Assembly (NCBI GenBank): GCA_947482805.1
Contig: CANKLK010000033.1
Location: forward strand, 1 to 17,087
Length of the DNA: 17,087 bases
Reading direction: 5' to 3'
From: Flavobacteriaceae bacterium
Lineage (GTDB): Bacteria; Bacteroidota; Bacteroidia; Flavobacteriales; Flavobacteriaceae
Below the pieces are notes generated by a model. The model was not told where the DNA came from. It worked only from the letters and a program-made list of their open reading frames with translations, and searched no databases. Every line of letters begins with the position of its first letter. Within the stretch, counting starts at the first letter, position 1. The position numbers and the translations under genes were made by a program. Shown one piece after another: positions 1-6,511 of this stretch.

Positions 1-240
1 GAATTACGATGTACTTTCATCTAAATCCGAAAAACAAAATCCGCTGTCGAACAGTGGTGTTGTAGATAACAACAAGCTTGATAGCTTACAGTTGCGGGAA
101 CAGCTCGGGATTTTTGATTATTGAATGTTGATTTTAAATTTCAGATTTTAAATCTGCTATCATAAATCGTTACTCTTCAATCTTCAATCACCCGATTCCC
201 TTTTAATGCGATTTTGAAAAACAGAATCGCAACCTTAATT
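1..240 (-). promoter_or_regulatory. Cobalamin (vitamin B12) riboswitch, 3' end cut by the window edge
   Basis: Read on the minus strand this is the aptamer of a cobalamin riboswitch. Conserved blocks appear in order: AAGGTT (236-231), a hairpin with arms at 222-231 and 207-216, AAAAGGGAATCGGGTG (204-189), the partner strand TCCCGA (110-105), then GCTGTTCCCGCAACTGTAAG (104-85), CACCACTG (59-52) and GATGAA (21-16). TCGGG at 195-191 pairs with CCCGA at 109-105. The AGTCAGGAGACC-type B12 box expected next would lie left of base 1, so the expression platform and regulated gene are outside the window. Riboswitches of this class shut off cobalamin uptake or synthesis genes when adenosylcobalamin is plentiful; a leftward TonB-dependent receptor is the likeliest target, by inference. 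An AT-rich insertion interrupts one loop at 116-188. Confidence 0.88.
116..188 (-). repeat. AT-rich insertion within a riboswitch hairpin loop
   Basis: The loop after GGGAATCGGG normally reads like TGAAAAT before its closing strand. Here TG (190-189) and AAAAAT (115-110) are separated by about 73 bases. Removing 188-116 restores TCGGGTGAAAAATCCCGA, the canonical hairpin. On the minus strand the insert opens with two 7-base units of ATTGAAG and ends in TTCAATAATC; the ends can pair (ATTGAA with TTCAAT), and the middle holds a 7-bp hairpin, CAGATTT/AAATCTG (156-142). Confidence 0.7.
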
Positions 241-246
241 CGGGTG

Positions 247-274
247 TAAATATAAAGTATAAATTAAAAACAAA
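247..274 (-). promoter_or_regulatory. Probable promoter of the riboswitch transcript
   Basis: On the minus strand TTTG at 274-271 lies 20 bases before TATATTTA at 254-247, close to the Bacteroidota -33 TTTG / -7 TAnnTTTG pattern, with A in place of the last G. Transcription would start near 240, at the 5' edge of the aptamer. Confidence 0.55.
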
Positions 275-278
275 ACAA

Positions 279-286
279 TACTTTTG
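279..286 (+). promoter_or_regulatory. Probable -7 element of the B12 transport operon
   Basis: TACTTTTG fits the TAnnTTTG -7 consensus and ends 14 bases before the ATG at 301, giving a very short leader. No clear -33 TTTG is visible. It overlaps the upstream side of the divergent riboswitch promoter, so the two directions may compete. Confidence 0.5.
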
Positions 287-300
287 TAAAAAACAATTTG

Positions 301-1437
301 ATGAAGACTTTTTGTAATGCTTTATTTTTAGTCATTCTTTCTTTTTCATTGGTGGAATGCAAAAACGAATCAAAACCGAATGTTATTATTTCTGCTAAAA
401 ATGAAGTGCGCTACGCTAAAGGCTTTTCGATTCAAAATTATGATGGCTATTCTGTAGTAATCCTTAAAAATCCATGGCCAAAAGCAACTAAAACCTATAC
501 TTACATTCTAAAAGAAAAAAATGGGACTGTTCCCGATAGTTTGAAACAAAACCTAATTATTCCCGTTCCGATAAAAACAATAGTCGTAACCTCTACCACG
601 CATATTCCGTCATTGGAGCTACTTGATGAAGTCAATACTTTAATTGGTTTTCCGCATTGTGATTATATTTCTTCCGAAAAGGTAAGAGCTCGAATTGATG
701 CCGGAAACATAAAAGAACTAGGCAATAATCAGGATTTAAATACTGAAGTCCTACTCGATATGCAACCCAATGTAATTATCGGCTACGGCATTAACAACAA
801 AAACCCAACGTTAGATAATCTTCAAAAAAGCGGTTTAAAAGTAATGCTCAACGGAGACTGGAACGAAGAAAATGCATTAGGAAAAGCAGAATGGATTAAG
901 TTTTTCGGTGGTTTGTATGGCAAACAAAAACAAGCCACAGCACTCTTTACCAAAATTGAAAAAGATTTTTTAAAAACCATAAGGATAGCTAAAATGGCCA
1001 AAACTACGCCAAGCATTTTAGCCGGAGACATGTTTGAAGATCGCTGGTATTTACCTAGAGGAACCAGTTGGGGCAGTTTGCTTTTGAAACAAGCCAATGG
1101 CAATTATTTATGGCAGGAAACCAGCGGAACAGGAAGCTTATCCTTGTCGTTTGAAACCGTTTTTGAAAAAGCTAAAAGCGCTGATGTTTGGATTACTTCC
1201 GGACAGTTTTCTTCCTTAAAGGAAATGACAAATGCAAATCCACATTATGCCAAATTTAACGCATTCGAAAATAAAAATGTATATTCGTTCAGTGGGAAAA
1301 AAGGAAAGACAGGTGGCATTCTTTATTACGAATTAGCGCCAAACCGACCTGATTTAGTATTGAAAGATTTGGTAAAAATTTTGCATCCCGAATTATTAAT
1401 TGGTTATAAACCTTTTTTCTTTGAGAAATTAAAATAA
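301..1437 (+). CDS. btuF: Cobalamin/siderophore-type ABC transporter substrate-binding lipoprotein
   Basis: This 378-residue protein would capture the ligand in the periplasm and pass it to the permease encoded next. A lipoprotein signal (hydrophobic residues 6-18) ends in LVEC with Cys20; Glu just before the cysteine is unusual, but the position fits. Residues about 90-370 match the FecB/BtuF-like periplasmic binding domain: IKTIVVTSTTHIPSLELL, then a GNNQDLNTEVLLDMQPNVII block typical of the first lobe, and residues ending PDLVLKDLVKILHPEL. The ATG at 301 is preferred to the TTG one codon upstream. The gene leads an operon with permease and ATPase. The family also carries iron-siderophore binders; the divergent cobalamin riboswitch is what points to B12. 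Confidence 0.8.
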   Translation: MKTFCNALFLVILSFSLVECKNESKPNVIISAKNEVRYAKGFSIQNYDGYSVVILKNPWPKATKTYTYILKEKNGTVPDSLKQNLIIPVPIKTIVVTSTTHIPSLELLDEVNTLIGFPHCDYISSEKVRARIDAGNIKELGNNQDLNTEVLLDMQPNVIIGYGINNKNPTLDNLQKSGLKVMLNGDWNEENALGKAEWIKFFGGLYGKQKQATALFTKIEKDFLKTIRIAKMAKTTPSILAGDMFEDRWYLPRGTSWGSLLLKQANGNYLWQETSGTGSLSLSFETVFEKAKSADVWITSGQFSSLKEMTNANPHYAKFNAFENKNVYSFSGKKGKTGGILYYELAPNRPDLVLKDLVKILHPELLIGYKPFFFEKLK

Positions 1438-1439
1438 AA

Positions 1440-1468
1440 CACAAATTTCACAAATTATCACAAATTTG
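1440..1468 (+). repeat. Three copies of a CACAAATT(T) word
   Basis: CACAAATT begins at 1440, 1449 and 1459, filling the gap between btuF and btuC and running into the TTG start codon of btuC (1466-1468). Confidence 0.75.
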
Positions 1469-2494
1469 AAAACCAACAGTAGAAATAGTCTTCTTTTCAC
1501 CTTTTTGTCATTGCTATTGCTATTGACATTGCTATTAAACATTTCGATGGGACAAGTCGCCATTCCAATGAAAGAAGTTTTCAGTAGCTTGTTTGGCGGT
1601 CATGCTTCTAAAGAAACCTGGGAATACATTATCGTTAATTTCCGTTTACCGAAAGCCATAACTGCGATACTTGTTGGTATCGGACTTTCGATTTCGGGCT
1701 TGTTGATGCAGACATTGTTCCGTAATCCGTTAGCCGGACCTTATGTACTCGGATTGAGTTCAGGTTCAAGTTTAGGTGTTGCTTTTATCATTCTTGGCGC
1801 GGGATTTTTACCCTCAGTTTTTTCGCAGTTTTTATTATCGCCTTACGGAATTGTAATCGCTTCGTGTATTGGAAGTTCGTTAGTTTTAGTAATGATTTTA
1901 ATCGTTTCACAACGCTTGCGCGACACCATGTCGATTTTGATTGTAGGATTGATGTTTAGCAGTTTTACGAGTGCGATTGTCAGTGTGTTTGCCTATTTTA
2001 GTTCGGCTGAACAATTGCAAAAATATACATTTTGGTCAATGGGAAGCATCGGCAATTTATCCTGGCAGAACGTTTCTATATTAGCTATTTGTACTTTACT
2101 TGGATTAGTATTCAGTTTGTTTTCTTTAAAAGCATTAGACGCATTGCTTCTTGGAGAAAACTATGCTAAAAGTATGGGTTTAAACATCAAAAAATCGCGT
2201 TACATTATTATTTTCGCCACGAGTATTTTAGCTGGAAGCATCACGGCTTTTGCCGGACCAATTGCCTTTATTGGATTGGCAGTTCCGCATTTAGGAAAAT
2301 TATTATTCCAAACGAGTAATCATAAAATTTTGTTTTTCGCCACATTGCTTATTGGTTCCATAATAATGTTATTTTGTGATACGATTTCACAAATGCCGGG
2401 TTTTGATTTTACCTTACCTATAAATGCCATTACGTCTATTATTGGTGCGCCGATAGTGATTTGGTTAATTGTGAATAAAAAAAGTATTCAATAA
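1466..2494 (+). CDS. btuC: Cobalamin/siderophore-type ABC transporter permease
   Basis: This 342-residue integral membrane protein belongs to the FecCD/BtuC family; two copies form the channel that moves ligand across the inner membrane. Hydrophobic segments span nearly the whole length. Family hallmarks visible are the GLSISGLLMQTLFRNPLAGP region near residues 72-91, the cytoplasmic coupling loop GENYAKSMG at about 230-238, which contacts the ATPase, and GPIAFIGLAVPH at 264-275. The start is the TTG at 1466: the first in-frame ATG (1547) would remove most of the first membrane helix, which the family needs. Length is normal. The gene begins 28 bases after btuF, and its ATPase partner follows only after an inserted GxxExxY gene. 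Confidence 0.85.
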   Translation: MKTNSRNSLLFTFLSLLLLLTLLLNISMGQVAIPMKEVFSSLFGGHASKETWEYIIVNFRLPKAITAILVGIGLSISGLLMQTLFRNPLAGPYVLGLSSGSSLGVAFIILGAGFLPSVFSQFLLSPYGIVIASCIGSSLVLVMILIVSQRLRDTMSILIVGLMFSSFTSAIVSVFAYFSSAEQLQKYTFWSMGSIGNLSWQNVSILAICTLLGLVFSLFSLKALDALLLGENYAKSMGLNIKKSRYIIIFATSILAGSITAFAGPIAFIGLAVPHLGKLLFQTSNHKILFFATLLIGSIIMLFCDTISQMPGFDFTLPINAITSIIGAPIVIWLIVNKKSIQ

Positions 2495-2495
2495 A

Positions 2496-2969
2496 TTTTA
2501 AACACATAGTTACATAGAATTTATTTTAAAATGATAACACAAAAATACCTTGACGAGTTAACCTATGAAGTAATTGGTTCAGCTATTGAAGTACACAAAA
2601 CAATGGGAAGAGGTTTGCTTGAGAGCGTATATCATTTGTGTATGCAAGAAGAGTTACATCATAGAAAAATAAATTTTTTAACAGAGAAAAAAGTCCCACT
2701 TATTTATAAGGACAAACCTCTGATGGTAGATTTTAGATGTGATTTATTTGTAGAAAACTGTTTAGTAATTGAACTTAAATCGGTATTACAACTTAATCCT
2801 ATATTTGAAGCACAGCTTCAAACCTACATGAAACTTCTAAGAGCACCAAAAGGAATTATTATCAATTTTAATTGTTCCAACATTTTTAAGGAAGGTCAAA
2901 AGACTATTGTAAATGAATACTTCAGAAATTTATCATTAGAATAAAAACTATGTAACTATGTGTTTAAAA
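2496..2969. mobile_element. GxxExxY cassette with perfect 22-bp inverted repeats
   Basis: The arms at 2496-2517 and 2948-2969 are exact reverse complements over 22 bases. They begin 2 bases after the btuC stop and end 5 bases before the btuD start, so the unit fills the intergenic space completely. Each arm contains two 8-base repeats close to ACATAGTT. The string AATAA occurs on both outer sides (2490-2494 and 2970-2974) and could be a 5-bp target duplication, though it is low-complexity sequence. No transposase is encoded. Reading it as an inserted cassette is inference. Confidence 0.65.
2531..2944 (+). CDS. GxxExxY family protein (PD-(D/E)XK nuclease-like)
   Basis: This 137-residue protein carries the motif that names the family, G28-LL-E31-SV-Y34, followed by a nuclease-like core: Asp71 in FRCDLF and E81-L-K83 in VIELKSV, matching the PD-(D/E)XK arrangement. 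NPIFEAQLQTYMKLLRAPKGIIINFN is the conserved C-terminal block. Full length for the family (about 120-140 residues). The family is assigned to the PDDEXK superfamily by fold; its biological role is not established to my knowledge. It has nothing obvious to do with B12 transport but sits between the permease and the ATPase, inside perfect inverted repeats. It has an ATG start at 2531 with no strong ribosome binding site visible. Confidence 0.9.
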   Translation: MITQKYLDELTYEVIGSAIEVHKTMGRGLLESVYHLCMQEELHHRKINFLTEKKVPLIYKDKPLMVDFRCDLFVENCLVIELKSVLQLNPIFEAQLQTYMKLLRAPKGIIINFNCSNIFKEGQKTIVNEYFRNLSLE

Positions 2970-2973
2970 AATA

Positions 2974-3759
2974 ATGAATAATAAAATCAACATACTTTCC
3001 ACTTCAAATTTATCCATTGGATACCAATCCAAAAAGGAAAAAAACACTATTGCAGAAAACCTCAATCTGACTTTTGAAGAAGGAAAATTAATTTCATTAG
3101 TTGGCGGAAACGGCATTGGAAAATCGACTCTATTGCGAACGATAACCGGAATTCAAAAACCTTTAGCCGGAACGGTAACGCTAAAGGAAAAAGAAATTCA
3201 TCTCTACGACTCATTATCATTAGCACAAAATTTAAGTTTAGTATTAACCGAAAAACTACCTCCAAGCAATTTGACTGTTTTTGAATTAATCGCTTTGGGA
3301 AGACAGCCTTACACCAATTGGCTTGGCAAACTATCAGCAGAAGATTTAGAAAAAATAAATCAAGCGATAGCGCTAACGCACGTAGAACATTTGATTGATA
3401 AAAGACATCACGAAATCAGTGACGGACAATTGCAAATTGTTTTAATTGCTAGAGCTTTGGCACAAGATACGCCGCTTATCATCCTCGACGAACCGACAAC
3501 GCACTTGGATTTGTTTCACAAAGTTTCGATTTTTAAACTCCTGAAAAAACTATCGCAGGAAACCAATAAATGCATCTTATTTTCGACACATGATATTGAT
3601 TTGGCAATACAACTTTCGGATGAAATGATTGTCATGTCTGAGAGTTCAGTCGAACAAGACCAACCTTGTAATTTAATTACAAAAGGAATTTTCAATACAC
3701 TTTTTAAAGATTCGTCTATCACTTTTGATGGTGAAAAAGGGAAGTTTGTTATTAATTGA
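2974..3759 (+). CDS. btuD: Cobalamin/siderophore-type ABC transporter ATP-binding protein
   Basis: This 261-residue ATPase would power the permease from the cytoplasmic side. The Walker A motif GGNGIGKST is at 44-52, the signature SDGQ at 149-152 (Asp replaces the first Gly of SGGQ), Walker B LIILDEP at 168-174 and the switch histidine His206 in FSTHD. Size and motifs match FecE/BtuD-type ATPases. It completes the set with btuF and btuC although an inserted cassette separates it from them; read-through from upstream is likely, since no promoter is evident in the 29 bases before the ATG. Its stop TGA and the following in-frame TAA come from a TTGATAA-type repeat. Confidence 0.85.
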   Translation: MNNKINILSTSNLSIGYQSKKEKNTIAENLNLTFEEGKLISLVGGNGIGKSTLLRTITGIQKPLAGTVTLKEKEIHLYDSLSLAQNLSLVLTEKLPPSNLTVFELIALGRQPYTNWLGKLSAEDLEKINQAIALTHVEHLIDKRHHEISDGQLQIVLIARALAQDTPLIILDEPTTHLDLFHKVSIFKLLKKLSQETNKCILFSTHDIDLAIQLSDEMIVMSESSVEQDQPCNLITKGIFNTLFKDSSITFDGEKGKFVIN

Positions 3760-3830
3760 TAATTGACGATGAATAATGGATAATTACTTATATTAACTCC
3801 AAAATAATTGTTAATTATAAATTATCCATT
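3756..3830. repeat. Two opposing 7-base repeat tracts between convergent genes
   Basis: After btuD the plus strand reads TTGATAA, TTGACGA, TGAATAA, TGGATAA in successive 7-base steps. After trmL the minus strand reads TGGATAA, TTTATAA, TTAACAA. The tracts face each other, so AATGGATAATT (3775-3785) and its complement (3820-3830) form 11-bp inverted arms with a 34-base loop. Each tract supplies the stop of its neighbour. No conventional G+C-rich terminator is visible. Confidence 0.65.
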
Positions 3831-4280
3831 TTTAATTGCTATCTGTCTTTTCGCTTCTCCAACTACAAAGGCGACCGAATTCGCAATATTATAACTTCGG
3901 ATTAAATTCGACATTGGAATGGTTAAATGATTATCAAATTGGGCTAAGACCTCTTGACTCAAACCTACGCTTTCTTTACCAAAAACCAACCAATCACCAT
4001 CCTGAAACTCGGCTTCATAAATAGATTTTGTTGCATGAGAACTGGTTAAGAAAACTCTCGATTTATCGGGAATTATTGCCATCCATTTTTTCACATTTTC
4101 ATATTCTGTTACATCCAAATGCACCCAATAATCCAAACCGGAACGCTTTAAGTTTTTGTCATTAATTACGAATCCAAACGGATGGATTAAGTGTAACCGA
4201 CTTTCAGTTCCAACAGACAATCGACCAATATTTCCTGTGTTGTTTGGGATTTCTGGTTCTACTAGGACTATATTTAACAT
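3822..4280 (-). CDS. trmL: tRNA (cytidine(34)-2'-O)-methyltransferase
   Basis: A SPOUT-class methyltransferase of 152 residues that 2'-O-methylates the wobble base of leucine tRNAs. The chain starts MLNIVLVEPEIPNNTGN, close to the known start of TrmL, with PNNTGN at 12-17, the VFGKESVGL loop at 99-107 and IPMSNLIRSYNIANSV at 121-136, which form the knotted S-adenosylmethionine site. The last motif has NIANSV where E. coli has NLSNAV. An upstream in-frame ATG at 4298 would add six residues, but those codons are partly made by the terminus of a dispersed repeat, so 4280 is preferred. It lies downstream of rluE on the same strand. Confidence 0.88.
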   Translation of the reverse strand: MLNIVLVEPEIPNNTGNIGRLSVGTESRLHLIHPFGFVINDKNLKRSGLDYWVHLDVTEYENVKKWMAIIPDKSRVFLTSSHATKSIYEAEFQDGDWLVFGKESVGLSQEVLAQFDNHLTIPMSNLIRSYNIANSVAFVVGEAKRQIAIKNG

Positions 4281-4291
4281 ATTTTCTTGTT

Positions 4292-4387
4292 TTGTCATTC
4301 CGACGAAGGAGGAATCTCATAATCTGAATTACCTGATAAGATTTAGCAACGCTGAACCTAACGGTTTCTCGTGCCTAGAAATGACAA
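4292..4387. repeat. Dispersed palindromic repeat (TTGTCATTYC ends)
   Basis: This 96-base unit begins TTGTCATTCCGACGAAGG and ends AGAAATGACAA, so the termini are near-perfect inverted repeats of about 10 bases. It resembles the interspersed elements often seen between genes in Flavobacterium genomes (TGTCATTTCGA...GAAATCTCAT...GAAATGACA), from memory. It fills most of the rluE-trmL gap, and its left end reaches within 12 bases of the trmL start codon. It encodes nothing. Confidence 0.75.
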
Positions 4388-4413
4388 TATTACTTATTAA
4401 TTTTTATTGATAT

Positions 4414-4977
4414 TTAAAAAAAACTTTCTACTTCATGAACTTCTCCAGCTTTTAGGTATTGCAAATGTAGGTTTCCTACTCGAATTCTGATCAATCGAAG
4501 TGTTGGAAATCCTACAGCTGCAGTCATTTTTCTAACTTGACGGAATTTGCCTTCGGTTAATGTTATCGAAATCCAGCTTGTTGGTCCGTGACGCTCATCA
4601 CGAATTCTTCTTCCTTCACCAATGCAATCTGGAAGTTGGTTTATGATTTTGGCTTCACATTCTTTGGTTGTGTATCTGATTCCTTTGAAACCAATTTCGA
4701 CACCTCCTTTTATTTGGGCAATAGCTTCTTCATTAATAATTCCATCAACTTGTGCGTAATATTCTTTTTCTACGGTTTTGCTTCTAACTATTTCGCTCAT
4801 TATTCCGTCAGTGGTTAGCAATAGTAAACCTTCGGAATCTTCATCCAATCGCCCAATTGCCATTGTGCCTTCGGGAAAATGATACAATTCACCAAGCAAC
4901 TTTTTAGGTCGCTTTTTTTCATAAATGAATTGACTTAAATAGCCGTGAGGTTTATGAATAAGGAAATGACGATGCAT
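4414..4977 (-). CDS. rluE: 23S rRNA pseudouridine synthase, RluE type
   Basis: This 187-residue enzyme isomerises a uridine to pseudouridine in large-subunit rRNA. It belongs to the RsuA/RluB/E/F family: GRLDEDSEGLL at 42-52 carries the catalytic Asp45, and EGKFRQVRKMTAAVG at 142-156 is the conserved C-terminal motif. There is no N-terminal S4 domain, which favours RluE. The ATG at 4977 starts MHRHFLIHKPHGYLSQF, as in relatives; a TTG six codons upstream is not needed. A promoter lies just before it and trmL follows, separated by a dispersed repeat. Confidence 0.88.
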   Translation of the reverse strand: MHRHFLIHKPHGYLSQFIYEKKRPKKLLGELYHFPEGTMAIGRLDEDSEGLLLLTTDGIMSEIVRSKTVEKEYYAQVDGIINEEAIAQIKGGVEIGFKGIRYTTKECEAKIINQLPDCIGEGRRIRDERHGPTSWISITLTEGKFRQVRKMTAAVGFPTLRLIRIRVGNLHLQYLKAGEVHEVESFF

Positions 4978-4992
4978 CGTTTTTATTTGCAA

Positions 4993-5000
4993 CAAAAATA
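4993..5000 (-). promoter_or_regulatory. Probable -7 element of rluE
   Basis: On the minus strand TATTTTTG matches TAnnTTTG and ends 15 bases before the rluE ATG. TTGAC begins about 18 bases upstream, a plausible but weak -33 element. Confidence 0.5.
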
Positions 5001-5059
5001 CATTTTTGAAATCGTCAATTTCAATTTAATGCTTATTTTTACAAAAACACAATCTTAAA

Positions 5060-6388
5060 ATGTCAGCTTCTTTATATATCATCGCCGCCTTTGTTATTGC
5101 TTTATTCATCGGTATTTATATTGGTAAAACACTTTTAGCAGCCAATTCAAAATTGGACAAAGCGTCTTTAGAAGAAAAATTAAATGGTTTATTGCAGCAA
5201 ATTGAACAATTCAAATCGCAATTAAATCAAACCGTTCAGGAACGTGAAACTATTCGCTCCGAAAAAGAATCATTGGCCATACAATTATCAAAAAAGGAAA
5301 CTGATTTTGAAAATCTGTGGGAAAGAAATAAGGAACAAAAGGACGAAGTAGAAAAACTACAAGAGAAATTTACCAAAGAATTCGAAAATCTGGCCAACAA
5401 AATTCTTGAAGAAAAGACAAGTAAATTCACAGAACAAAACAAGGAAAACCTCAAAAATATTCTTACACCTTTGCAGGATAAAATTCAGCTTTTTGAAAAG
5501 AAAGTCGAAGACACTCATAAAGAAAGTATTGATTATCATGCGGCATTACGCCAACAGATTTTGGGCTTGCGCGAAATGAATGAGCAAATGAGCAAAGAAA
5601 CCCTTAATTTGACCAAAGCGCTTAAAGGCGACAGTAAAATGCAAGGTAATTGGGGTGAATTGATTCTGGAGCGCGTCCTTGAAAAATCAGGTTTAGAAAA
5701 AGGCCGAGAATACGAAGTGCAGCAAAGCTTTGTAACCGATGACAGCAACCGGGTTTTTCCGGATGTGGTGATTAATCTACCCGATGGCAAGAAAATGGTA
5801 GTCGATTCAAAAGTGACTTTGACCGCATACGAAAGATACATCAACGAGGAAGATGATGATGCTAAAGCCCAACATTTAAAAGAACATGTCATGGCATTGA
5901 AACGTCATGTAGACCAATTGAGCGAGAAGAATTATCACGATTTGTATCAAATGGAAAGCCCTGATTTTGTGTTGTTATTTATTCCTATTGAATCCGCTTT
6001 TGCTTTGGCGTTGAATGAAGATACTTCCCTTTACAACAAAGCTTTTGAAAAGAATATTGTCATTGTTACACCTTCAACATTATTGGCAACATTGCGAACT
6101 ATTGACAGCATGTGGACGAATCAAAAGCAACAAGAAAACGCGTTGGAAATTGCACGACAAGCCGGAGCTTTGTACGACAAATTTGAAGGTTTTGTAGCTG
6201 ATTTAGTAAAGGTTGGAAATAAAATAAAAGATTCTAAAACAGAATATGACAATGCTATGAGTAAGTTGGTTGATGGTAGTGGAAATCTAATAAATCGTGT
6301 TGAAAACCTAAAGAAAATGGGAGCAAAAGCCAAAAAAGCATTACCCGAAAATATTTTGCAAAGAGCTAGTAAAGAAGAAGAATTGTAA
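5060..6388 (+). CDS. rmuC: DNA recombination protein RmuC
   Basis: This 442-residue protein has a single N-terminal membrane helix (about residues 5-24), a long Glu/Lys/Gln-rich coiled coil (about 33-185) and the RmuC domain from about 190, opening LKGDSKMQGNWGELILERVLE and containing FPDVVINLPDGKKMVVDSKV. Family members limit inversions at short inverted repeats, and the domain is nuclease-like; the DSK in VVDSKV is part of that predicted core. Length and order are typical. It is transcribed divergently from rluE across an 82-base gap. TTATTTTTAC, 25 bases before the ATG, may be a degenerate -7 element. Confidence 0.92.
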   Translation: MSASLYIIAAFVIALFIGIYIGKTLLAANSKLDKASLEEKLNGLLQQIEQFKSQLNQTVQERETIRSEKESLAIQLSKKETDFENLWERNKEQKDEVEKLQEKFTKEFENLANKILEEKTSKFTEQNKENLKNILTPLQDKIQLFEKKVEDTHKESIDYHAALRQQILGLREMNEQMSKETLNLTKALKGDSKMQGNWGELILERVLEKSGLEKGREYEVQQSFVTDDSNRVFPDVVINLPDGKKMVVDSKVTLTAYERYINEEDDDAKAQHLKEHVMALKRHVDQLSEKNYHDLYQMESPDFVLLFIPIESAFALALNEDTSLYNKAFEKNIVIVTPSTLLATLRTIDSMWTNQKQQENALEIARQAGALYDKFEGFVADLVKVGNKIKDSKTEYDNAMSKLVDGSGNLINRVENLKKMGAKAKKALPENILQRASKEEEL

Positions 6389-6409
6389 AGAATTAAACTA
6401 CCTGTTTAA

Positions 6410-6424
6410 TTATCAAATTATCAA
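6410..6424. repeat. Two TTATCAA units
   Basis: TTATCAA occurs at 6410-6416 and 6418-6424 after rmuC. The same 7-base word, in the same orientation on the plus strand, makes the seven-copy tract at 13091-13139. Confidence 0.6.
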
Positions 6425-6484
6425 TAAAAATATTTCTTTTTTTTAGAATTTATCTTGATTTTTATAAGGTTATTAAATAATTAC

Positions 6485-6492
6485 TATATTTG
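6485..6492 (+). promoter_or_regulatory. Probable -7 element of the cytochrome operon
   Basis: TATATTTG is an exact TAnnTTTG match, 19 bases before the ATG at 6512. No convincing -33 TTTG is placed at the usual distance. Confidence 0.55.
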
Positions 6493-6511
6493 GTGTGCAT
6501 TTATAAAATCT

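Noticed and set aside
2..124. Open frame on the plus strand ending at TGA 122-124, resembling the C terminus of a protein cut by the window edge
   Set aside because: The same bases form the conserved core of the cobalamin riboswitch on the opposite strand, and the encoded peptide matches nothing I recognise.
142..231. Nested hairpins on the plus strand between bases 142 and 231, first read as a terminator for an upstream gene
   Set aside because: They have no following T-run and are the complements of riboswitch helices and of the inserted loop.
6455..6511. Upstream ATG for the cytochrome lipoprotein
   Set aside because: It lies before the -7 promoter element and would bury the lipoprotein signal behind 19 residues.
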